This document shows positions 8,201 to 15,483 of a stretch of 15,483 nucleotides of DNA, piece after piece. The DNA lies in assembly GCA_024196135.1 (NCBI GenBank), contig JAMQCK010000807.1, positions 1 through 15,483 of the forward strand. Direction: 5' to 3'. The first letter of the stretch is position 1; each line of letters opens with the position of its first letter. Made by a program: the position numbers and the translations under genes. A model generated the notes under the pieces. The model searched no databases and was not told the origin of the DNA. It saw only the letters and a list, made by a program, of their open reading frames with translations. The stretch is from Pleurotus ostreatus/Saccharomyces cerevisiae fusant (taxonomy: Eukaryota; Opisthokonta).

Positions 8201-10638
8201 CCGCCGCAATGGCCACCGCGCGCCGGGCGGGGAGGGAAAACTTGTTGGACGAAGGATCGCTCGATCAGGCAATCTACCTCGCGCTCTACAGGTGGCGCGA
8301 CGCGACCGCGCGCGCGGCGGATGAGGGGGTGGGGTGAGTGGGGGATTTCCTTCGCGTTTTTCTCGATATGTTGGCAGTGCCTTCCCTCTCCATCCGCCCT
8401 TTTCAACCCTTTCCGTTCCTCGCAGATGGCGGGACGCACTTTTCTTCGTTCCGCCCTGGCAGGGAAATACTTGACGAATGGAACAACTAACTAACCCCCT
8501 CCCCCCCAGCACCATCCTCCCCAACTCCGCCCTCCTCCTCATCGCGGACAAGTGGCGGAACTTGATAGCGGGTATGTTATCCCTACCTTTGTTTTTCTGT
8601 ACCCTCACTAATCTATCTCCACCTTCCCTCTTCTTCTCCACCTTCCCTCTTCTTCTCCACCTTCCCTCTTCTTCTCCTGTTCCCCTGAACCCTCTTCCCC
8701 TCCTGTCCGCCTCCCCTTCGCCCTCCCCCTCTCACGGCCTCCCCCTCCTCCTTTTTCCTTCATATGCCTCTTTATAGCCGACACCCTAACTACTGGTGCG
8801 CAAGCAACGCCCACCCCCCTCGCTCTCGCAACGCCCACCCCCCTCGCCCTCGCCGCCCCACACGCCGCGCTCGCCTCCCTCGTCGCGCCCGCGGCCCTCC
8901 CCGCGCCCGTCCGGCTGCGCGCCGCTGAGGTGGTCGGGGTCGTGGCGGATGCGGTACGGGGGTACGCGAGTAAGCGGGCTGAGGAGAAGCACGCGGCGGA
9001 GTCCAGGGATAAGGGCATCGAGTCCAGGAATAAGGGCATCGAGAAGGCTGGGGCTGTTGAACAGCAGAAGGTTGAGAAGGGCGAGATGGAGGTGGCGGAG
9101 ACGACGGAGGAACAGCAAGAGCAAGAAGGGAAGGAGGTTACGAAGACCGCCAACGCGGTCAAGACCACCCCCACCCCCACCGCCTCCCTCTTCGGCAGGC
9201 GCCCTGCCGTCTCGGCGTCTACCAGCTCCACGTCCGTCACGGCATCGTCGAGTTTCTCCACTGTCGCTGCGAGCTCATCCTCCCTCTTCGGCGGCGCTCT
9301 GGGCCCGAGGGCGGCCTCGTCGTCGTTGTTGGGCGGCTCTGCTCCCTCGTCCTCGCTAGACGTCTCTACCGCATCAACGACGACTACGGCGTCGACCACA
9401 GTCGCGAGCGCAGCCCCAGGTCAACCAGCAGCCTCGAGGAGCGCCCTCTTCGGGGGCACCCTACGAAACGCCCTCTTCGGTGGCACGTTGCGGAAGGCCC
9501 CCTCTTCGACCACCAATGTGCCTTCCCCAACCGTCGCTGCGGCCCCCTCCCTCGCCTCCATCGCCGCGCGCGTGCACGCCTCGTTTGGGGTGATGCCAGC
9601 AATGTCCTCCACTCCGACTCAAGGCTTCGAGCCCTCCGCAGCCGCGATCGCCGAACACGCCTTCGTGCCCTCTGGCCAGCGTTCGACCGCCTCCGCGACC
9701 GTGTTTACGAGCGTGAAGAAGAGCACAGGGCTGACCGAGGCCGAGCGGAAAGCTTTGGCTGAGAAGGATGAAGGAGAGGATGACGCGATGGACGAGGATT
9801 CCTCCGACGGCGACGCCGCTCCAACCGGCAAGCATGCCAGCGAGTCGAAGGGAGCCAAGCAGGATAAGAGCGTCGGCGCAAACAGAAAGGACAAGAAAAG
9901 CAAGGAGACCCCGAAGGCCGCCCCCTCCGTCGCCGCGGACGCCATCGTCGCGGGCGCGGGCGCGCGGCAGAAGAAGCGGAAGCGGACGAAGGGGTGAGTT
10001 TGCGTTCTCTCCCTTGTCCTGTACCCTAGTACCTTCTGTCTCTTTCGTCTTCCCTCTCACCGCCTAGCTAACGCTGATGCTAACCCATCCCCTTTTACCA
10101 GCCCCGCGCTCGACCTCTCCAGGGCAGCCGCCGGTGCCTCAACCTCCACCTCCACCTCCGCCCAAAACCTCTCTGCACCAACCTCCGATACAACTCTCGC
10201 AGCCGACACCCCCTTCGACTACGCCTCCGTCCCCAACATCCTCGACGCACGCGGGCCTTCATCCACGCCCACGACCGAACGCCCGCGGAAGAAGAAGCGG
10301 CGGGTGGAGGAGAAAGGTGCGCTAGGGTTTTGTCGTCTGGTTTCTCTTTCTTCACCCATCCTTTTGCTTGCTCTTTGTCCCGACCCCTCCTCCCCTCGCC
10401 TCCGCTCCATGTCCCCGCCTCCGCTCCATATTCACGTCTCCGCTCCATGTCCTCCTGCCCTACCATCCCCCTCTCCCCTTGTCTCTTTGCTCCCCTAATC
10501 ATTTACCGCGCCCGTCAAAAACCCGAAGACAACCCAACTAAACCCCTCCCCCCAGGCCCCCACTTTCGCGCGCCCGCGCCCGCGCCGGCCGAGGTGCGGG
10601 GCGTGAAGGTGAATTTGGCGCACACTTTTGGGAAGTAG
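5227..10638 (+). CDS. RRP6: RRP6/EXOSC10-type nuclear exosome 3'-5' exoribonuclease, 13 exons
   Basis: The catalytic subunit of the nuclear RNA exosome that trims and degrades rRNA, snoRNA and aberrant transcripts; predicted 1061 aa. Exons: 5227-5899, 5975-6094, 6340-6428, 6640-6712, 6838-7055, 7380-7408, 7703-7797, 7971-8138, 8189-8333, 8510-8571, 8778-9993, 10102-10316, 10556-10638 (3186 nt, frame kept throughout). The N-terminal region (about 5-100) fits the PMC2NT domain that binds Rrp47. The DEDD-Y exonuclease has D236 and E238 in LDLEHH, D302 in HGAASDIPW, FDTYHAARALGL (361-372), ADWRVRPLP (396-404), and Y410/D414 in YARSDTHF. An HRDC domain follows at about 500-575 (DQAIYLALYRWRD...). 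The long low-complexity tail carries four LFG motifs, an acidic stretch, FDYASVPNILD (1001-1011) and basic KKRKR/KKKRR nuclear signals. A roughly 40-residue insert lies within the nuclease domain. Uncertain junctions: the exon 3 acceptor (6336 or 6339) and the exon 4 donor (6703 or 6712). The exon 2 end reads RLRPLGGG, which is unusual. Confidence 0.95.
6145..6201. repeat. 18-bp C-rich tandem repeat in RRP6 intron 2
   Basis: Two exact 18-bp units (ACCCTCGCCTTCTCCCCC) start at 6145 and 6163, then decay into ACCCCC-type words. They sit in the middle of the 245-nt intron 2. Confidence 0.88.
6522..6594. repeat. 9-bp TTCCCTCCC tandem repeat in RRP6 intron 3
   Basis: About eight copies of TTCCCTCCC (one TTCCCTCTC variant near the start) give a pure pyrimidine tract on the coding strand. 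It fills much of the 211-nt intron 3. Confidence 0.92.
7269..7340. repeat. 25-bp C-rich tandem repeat in RRP6 intron 5
   Basis: The block CTCACCCCGACTCCCCTTTA starts at 7269 and again at 7294, with a third degenerate copy ending near 7340. They lie in the 324-nt intron 5, just before the branch-site-like ACTAAC and the acceptor at 7379. Confidence 0.85.
7906..7938 (+). repeat. Duplicated branch-site-like block in RRP6 intron 7
   Basis: ATCCTAACTAACCCA occurs exactly at 7906-7920 and 7924-7938. Each copy holds two CTAAC branch-point-like motifs, and a further CTAAC lies near 7954, just before the CCCAG acceptor at 7970. The intron therefore has five candidate branch sites within 60 bp. Confidence 0.75.
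8617..8676. repeat. 19-bp pyrimidine tandem repeat in RRP6 intron 10
   Basis: Three copies of CTCCACCTTCCCTCTTCTT start at 8617, 8636 and 8655 in the 206-nt intron 10. Confidence 0.92.
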
Positions 10639-13252
10639 ATGGTAGATGGGAGGGGAGAGAAGGAAGGGAAAGGGAGGGGCTGGGAGGGAGGGGAGGGATG
10701 AGAGCTCTGACGATGTTTCACGCCAATCATGACTGCTCAAACCGTGTTACTGTAGAATGCTGCTTGCCAGTCTGCCACTCGAATGCGTTCACGCCTTGAC
10801 TTTCAGATGGTCGCCTGCACGACTGCATCGCAGCTTGCAGATCAGAAGATTAGCGTATCCTCTCGTGCCTCCATATCCAGTTGAACCCGCGCTCGCCGTA
10901 CACATTCAGCACATCTCGACTCCTCGTCGGCTCCACGACGGTAGCCTCTAATGCACAAAGACACGGCGAATGTCGTCGAAGGATGTAGTCGTGAAATTAG
11001 AAGATGCTTCGCCAAAACGCCAAACGCCAGGGTGACCAGCAAACGAGGCTGGAATCATGGTCGCAACCCTAGGACCGTGCGCATGCTTTCCCTTCTGGCT
11101 AGCACATCCTTCGGAAGACCCCGTGCAGACTTCAAAGTAGCATATATTCAGGCAGTATGTCGCCGGCGCGAGAGGCCTCTACCGCGGTGGTGTGAGAAGT
11201 TGACCGATCGGCCCAACGCAAAATGGGTAAAATCTCAGTGAGGGAGTACGATGATCAGGCGAGGAAGCACGCTATGAAGGGCGAGTCTGGATGTGAAGCA
11301 AAAATGAGGCGTAGGGGCCGAGGGTACAGGAGGGGGGGAGGGTACCGCCAGCCAGTCGAAGGTCATCGAGTTTTAGATGAGGACACTGTACGTTGACAGC
11401 ACGAGAGAGAGAGCGCGGCTGGTCCTCTGACGTCTGTGCGGAGGTGACTGGAATAGTTCGTTAGATGATATCGAGGATGAGATCAGAAAGGACGAGAGGC
11501 CTGCCGGGCTGCCGTGCGGCTCAATGTCACCTCGCCGGCGCAAGTCCCTCAGCCGATGATCATAGGAAATCCTCCCAGCTCTCTACACCGTCTGTCACGC
11601 CGTCGGTGTGGATGATAAAGAGATTCAGCAGCATACAGGAAGCGAACCGGTGACAGAAGGAAAGTCGAACCGTGACAGAAGGAAAGTCAAACCGTGACAT
11701 TGTCACGGCTCACACCTGACCTCACTTTGCCTCCGCCTCTCCAAACGCGACGACAGTCCTTGGCGTCGAGGAGGCCATCGTCAAGCGGGAATAGACGGAT
11801 GCAATATTCGATTGTCGCCGCTACTCGAAACTCTAGCAATTCAGCCTGACCTCGCAGACGGCGACCACACCCTTGGCAGGTCGAGGAGGCCCCTTCGTCG
11901 CATTCAACGAATTCCGCGTGATCGTCGCGCAAAACAGAAGCTTGATCGCCCATTCTATTCGAGAACAATTCCTGCTCAGCCTCCCACGGCGACGATCTTT
12001 CGTGATCTCGCGCAGATCTCTTCTTCCTTGGAGTTCCTGATGCCTTTTTCCTTAGTTCCTGGCTCTCCGCTTAGAGAAGCTCTGGGTCACAAGAAGAAGC
12101 ACACCATGCTCCCTTACTTCTCTGTGCCTATCATTTGTCTATCATTCGACCATATCTACCAACAATCCATCCTTTCGTTAAACAGTCCTTCCTCTTGCGC
12201 ATCGGACGGACAGTCGGTACGATGTGGATGCTCAGTTGACGCGAATTGAGACAACCTCTTGTGAGGTGGGAGCGGGCGCCTCGTGTAGCCAAAGTGCGCA
12301 CACGAGTATGGCAAGCCCGACACGAATTTCGCAAGCCAAACACACGAGCCCGCCAGAACCTCCCAGTGTTTGCAACTTGTCAAGCCATTGACATGCTCGA
12401 CCAGTGTCGGCCGCCGCGCCAGCCACCCGCCATTTGTCCAGGCCATTCGTCACCCTTAAGCGCTCGCGAATGTCGATAGCACCCGCCTCCCCCTCCCCTC
12501 AATAAACGCCAGCCATTTTCGAATAAATCATGTTTCCTCTCGACGTCGCCCTCGACGAGCGCGACAGCGCGGACCCAAAACGCGCGGCTGTCTCGAGACG
12601 GGCAGGTACGACCCCACCGTACCCTCGTAATTCCTTATTTGCACATTTCCGAGCCCCCAAACCGCAGCGCGAGCCAGCACGCGCCGCCCTGCGCGCCATC
12701 GCCCCGCCCCTGATGGAGTGATGCCCCCCACCCTCGTTTGTCGCTCGCGCTGTCAAACGCGCGATGCGATCAGCGCGCCCCCGAAGAAAGAGGGCTTTGA
12801 TGCTCGAAAAGCCTAAAAAACAAGACCTGCATAATCCTTTTTGCCCACTTTCTGCGCCTAGGCCTGCAGGGCAGCTTATCGTCCCGTCACCTCTAGCGCC
12901 TAATTGTGACCTGAAGGTGCGCGCCCGCCGCTGCGGCCGACGCCACCATAGCCGGACACTGCTCGACGATTGACTGAAGGAACGTGCTGGATATTCGATC
13001 TCACCCTACCTACCGTACTTGCTCGTACTTGCCGCCTAGGTATCTTCCACTCACCGCAGGCCTCCCACACATCGCAGACCTCGCAAGGCATTACCCGTCT
13101 ATGCTTAATATACCGTAGTGTACTGGCTATAGCGCCTTACTGAAATGCGGCCAGCGTACCGTAGAATCTATACAAACGAAGGACAGAGTACAACAGTGAC
13201 CGCACGGTCAGACCGGCACAGGTTTTGTAGCGTCCGGCGGCGCGCGGCGATA
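10639..13252. other. 2.6-kb region without a recognised gene
   Basis: It starts with the RRP6 3' flank, a G/A-rich stretch to about 10700. After that, base composition is more even and the low-complexity tracts of the introns are absent. Short open frames exist on both strands, for example the plus strand 12530-12721 (63 codons, starting MFPLDVALDERDSAD). None has a domain, a plausible splice chain or a homologue that I recognise. A short minus-strand peptide near 11630-11570 reads LFIIHTDGVTDG, resembling a phosphatase core motif, but it meets a stop at once. The region may hold untranslated ends, a diverged or lost gene, or a non-coding RNA. Confidence 0.45.
11650..11708. repeat. 22-bp direct repeat ending in a 17-bp palindrome
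   Basis: Two 22-bp copies (GTGACAGAAGGAAAGTCRAA plus CC) start at 11650 and 11672. A third start (GTGACA) then runs into CCGTGACATTGTCACGG (11692-11708), an inverted repeat with 8-bp arms and one central base. The mix of direct and inverted repeats suggests a regulatory cluster or a remnant of a repeat end. Confidence 0.8.
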
Positions 13253-15111
13253 TTACACCTTGTCGACGCTCTGTGTCTCCATGCCGTGCTGTTGCTAGAC
13301 GTCGTCAGCTACCCGAAAAAGAGAACACGCCCAGTCACAAAGAACGTACCTGCTTGTAGTCCTCCACCCCACGATCCAACTGTTGCGTCGTATCGATGCG
13401 GATCGCGATGGCGTTCGAGCCGTTGAGCTGAATGCACCATTAAACCCCGGATGTACAAACGGCAAGGAACAAGACCACTCACGCGTTGCCCTGACGAGAG
13501 GTTGCCACTACGATCGCGGCTCGACATGGTGTAGTTCTCCCCTGAGGAGCCTGACAACGCGCTCTTGAGGTTGGCGCGGCTGTTGAGCGTCACCATCAAG
13601 CAGTTGGTGTCTGTCGGATGTTTTAGCAATAATCTTACGCCAGCGGCGAAGGCGACCCACATAGACGGCCCTCTGTGGAAAAATAGTCAGTATCAGAATG
13701 AGAGAGTGAGGAGGGAAGCGACGCACCAAGGAAGAACGTCAGCATGTACACGAAGGTATCGGGCCATACGTTGATCTGAGCAGAGTCAGTACCACGCATA
13801 CAGCTACAGAGATACGCGACGTACCGCAATGAGCGACCAGATGGCGGCAGCGCTGGTCGGCAAGCCAGTGTTGAAGGTGAAGACAATCAAACGGTTGAGG
13901 ACATCGTTGCTGAGGGGCGCATCAATAAGTGTAGCGAAGATAGGAAGCCCGAGGAAGTACTTACGATCGCTTGAAGCCCGTCTTCGAGGTGTGCAAGAAG
14001 AACACCATGGAGATGGAGATCATGACGTCCATAACCGCCGACGTAACGTTGATCGCAATAGACAAGGGCTACAATGACTTAGCAGATGGAGGGGATCAGC
14101 GAGCGAGACACACCTTCACGGTGACGAGGTCAGCGAAAAGCGAGTACTGCGCGATGAAGCCATAGTAGGTGGACAACACCGCTACACAGAGTTCAGCATC
14201 AAGGAAGGAAGTAACATACGAATCGAAGGCGACGCACCGAAGGTACCCAGGCAGAATAGAAGCAGGAATCCAGCCACGAAGTAGTTCTTGCGGCTCACTG
14301 ATGGCCGAGTGAGAAGCTATATCGCGTATGCGCCAGGCGAAAGAACTTACGCAGGAAGACTCGGTAGCAGTAGAACCTAGAGACCGTCAGTTGCTTGTCG
14401 AGTGGTACACACTGCAGATACGCACGACTGCACAATGAGAGCAAGTACACCGATCAGGATGACCTGTTGCGCCAGTTTGCTGGGTCAAGTTCAGTGGGGG
14501 GAGGAAGTATCGCATGCGACAACGTACGCGTCCAGGACCGTCAAGGACGTCGGGTCGCCATGTGTTGTTACACAGTACCAGTATACTGAAGGTGGTATGG
14601 GTAAGTCGAATACGTCAATGACCTCGGGGTACGTACCAGAAGCTAGCGAGCGATCACAACATGAGTGAGCGGGGGGAACAGGCCGTACAACCTCAGACGC
14701 GTACCGGCGTACATCCCTTGCTGAGCCGTGTCGATGCAGAAAAGGGTGATTACCTATTCCCAAAGTAAGTAAGCGAGCGTCGTGAGGAATGGGTCGTGCG
14801 ACGCACCAGAGAACGAATGATCCAGCCGTCCTTCCTAGCATAGTGCCGATAATAATGCCATATCTGAAGCAGACCCGCTGCACGGCCGTCAGCAGAGAGT
14901 GCGGGGGATCGCCCAGAGCGTGCGCACCTCCATACAAACTGAAGGGGGGGGGCCGTAAGTTTGCGCGAATCAAGTGAGTGCGGGGAAGACACACATTGCG
15001 CTCAAAACGAGCGAGTCGAAGAGCATGCCCAGCCTGGGGGATCATCGTCAGCGTCCAGAGCGCGGTCGCGCGCATGCTGGCGGCGTACGTATTATCGAGA
15101 GTCGCTGCCAT
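13253..15111 (-). CDS. DUF6534-type seven-helix membrane protein, 18 exons
   Basis: A predicted 320-residue membrane protein of the basidiomycete DUF6534 family, whose function is unknown. Exons, in minus-strand order: 15111-15089, 15033-14995, 14938-14928, 14877-14807, 14753-14705, 14642-14637, 14585-14528, 14479-14426, 14376-14351, 14297-14238, 14181-14114, 14068-13965, 13909-13825, 13775-13727, 13672-13661, 13610-13483, 13427-13350, 13294-13253 (963 nt, all phases match). Family landmarks in order: TLGMLFDSLVLSAILYG, LLQIWHYYRHY, VYWYCVTTHGDP, QSFYCYRVFLLSRKNY, FFLHTSKTGFKRSNDVLNRL, FTFNTGLPTSAAAIWSLIAI, PDTFVYMLTFFLEGRLYTN and TLNSRANL, then a hydrophilic serine-rich tail with AIAIRIDTTQQLD. 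Seven hydrophobic stretches fit seven helices with a cytoplasmic tail. All 17 introns are 45-62 nt. Three exons are tiny (11, 6 and 12 nt) and are supported by frame and family spacing rather than by length. Confidence 0.9.
13661..13672 (-). other. 12-nt microexon (DUF6534 gene exon 15)
   Basis: AGGGCCGTCTAT lies between a CCACAG acceptor and a GTGGGT donor. It splits an otherwise 116-nt gap into 54- and 50-nt introns and restores the family motif as FFLEGRLYTNCLMVTLNSR. Without it the conserved GRLYTN segment is missing although the frame is still kept. Confidence 0.85.
14637..14642 (-). other. 6-nt microexon (DUF6534 gene exon 6)
   Basis: CTTCTG lies between a GCTAG acceptor and a consensus GTACGT donor. 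Including it splits a 119-nt intron into 62- and 51-nt introns, matching the gene's norm. It adds two residues (AS) between GMYA and VYWY, giving the six-residue spacing I recall for this family between the DT.xQ and (V/I)Y(W/Y)Y motifs. Skipping it also keeps frame, so it could be optional. Confidence 0.72.
14928..14938 (-). other. 11-nt microexon (DUF6534 gene exon 3)
   Basis: TTTGTATGGAG lies between a CTTCAG acceptor and a GTGCGC donor. It joins SA(I) of exon 2 to AGLLQIWHYY of exon 4 as the typical first-helix sequence SAILYGAGLLQ. Skipping it would shift the frame, so it must be included to make this protein. Confidence 0.87.
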
Positions 15112-15180
15112 GCTGAAGGACGGCCAAAGAAGGAGAGGGCAAAAGAGCAAGAAGGAATCCACGCGTGGTTCATATATCTA
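15112..15180 (-). promoter_or_regulatory. Putative core promoter and 5' UTR of the DUF6534 gene
   Basis: A TATA-like GATATATG (minus strand, 15178-15171) lies about 60 bp upstream of the start codon at 15111. Next to it is the 10-bp palindrome CCACGCGTGG (15159-15168). Spacing suits a short 5' untranslated region. No transcription start has been observed. Confidence 0.45.
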
Positions 15181-15483
15181 ATCGGCCTGGAGCGGTGGGC
15201 CGCCGAAAAGTTCGTCACCAGGTGAGTCACCCCCCGCGTCCGTTCATGCGAGGACACATGTAACCCTCACGCGTAACAACCTGGTTAACAGTGAGGCCGG
15301 AGGGGGTCTCTTTTGTCGTCCATGATTACCGGGCAGAGCCGCAAGGCCGAGTATGTCAACTTCAACATGGCTGTACGCCCGAGGTGTACTTCCTGGTCTT
15401 TGCCTTCGCAAAGCTTGAAGCCAACGCCTCGAGGAAAGCTTGTAGCACGTCTATAGAGCTTGACGCGGCTAAGATCTAGACGC
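15181..15483. other. Upstream flank without a recognised gene
   Basis: Nothing recognisable. A plus-strand frame of about 62 codons (15291-15479) starts with GTG and has no known motif. The stretch may be upstream regulatory DNA or the end of a neighbouring gene whose body lies outside the window. Confidence 0.4.

Noticed and set aside
8608..9399. 263-codon minus-strand frame
   Set aside because: Antisense shadow of the large RRP6 exon 11 in GC-rich DNA; no domain seen.
9461..10060. 199-codon minus-strand frame
   Set aside because: Antisense shadow of RRP6 exon 11 with an amino-acid composition typical of reversed GC-rich coding sequence.
11565..11640. Minus-strand peptide LFIIHTDGVTDG resembling a PP2C/SpoIIE phosphatase core
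   Set aside because: Only about 20 residues are open before a stop, and no other phosphatase motif was found on either side.
14586..14704. Single 119-nt intron in the DUF6534 gene
   Set aside because: All other introns are 45-62 nt, and the 6-nt exon with consensus sites fits the family spacing better. The longer intron is still possible.

Overview
This window looks like nuclear DNA from a filamentous basidiomycete, most likely an Agaricomycete. It is GC-rich and the genes are densely interrupted by GT-AG introns. Two ancient eukaryotic genes (NIF3 and RRP6) sit beside a DUF6534 seven-helix membrane protein, a family I know from mushroom-forming fungi. There is no sign of bacterial operons, CRISPR, rRNA or viral genes. 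All exon models were built by hand from splice signals, reading-frame continuity and family motifs. None has been tested against transcripts.

Layout. (1) 1-1374: no gene recognised; short palindromes and a nested hairpin. (2) 1375-5124, minus strand: NIF3/DUF34 metal-binding protein, 10 exons, 299 aa. The first four introns are 44-61 nt. The last five are 256-931 nt and are filled with minisatellites and purine/pyrimidine tracts, so 900 nt of coding sequence spans 3.75 kb. (3) 5125-5226: 102 bp between the two start codons, a divergent promoter. (4) 5227-10638, plus strand: RRP6/EXOSC10 exosome exoribonuclease, 13 exons, 1061 aa, with C-rich repeats in several introns. (5) 10639-13252: 2.6 kb with no gene recognised. 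(6) 13253-15111, minus strand: DUF6534 seven-helix protein, 18 exons, 320 aa, all introns 45-62 nt, with three microexons of 6, 11 and 12 nt. (7) 15112-15483: its upstream region.

NIF3 and RRP6 share a very short divergent promoter region and may be co-expressed, but nothing in the sequence shows that their products work together. The DUF6534 gene appears unrelated to them. The points I rate highest are the stop-free, frame-preserving repeat intron in NIF3 (which can be read through as a 135-residue insert), the microexon-rich DUF6534 gene, and the contrast between two intron-size regimes within 15 kb. I did not find a new multi-gene system.
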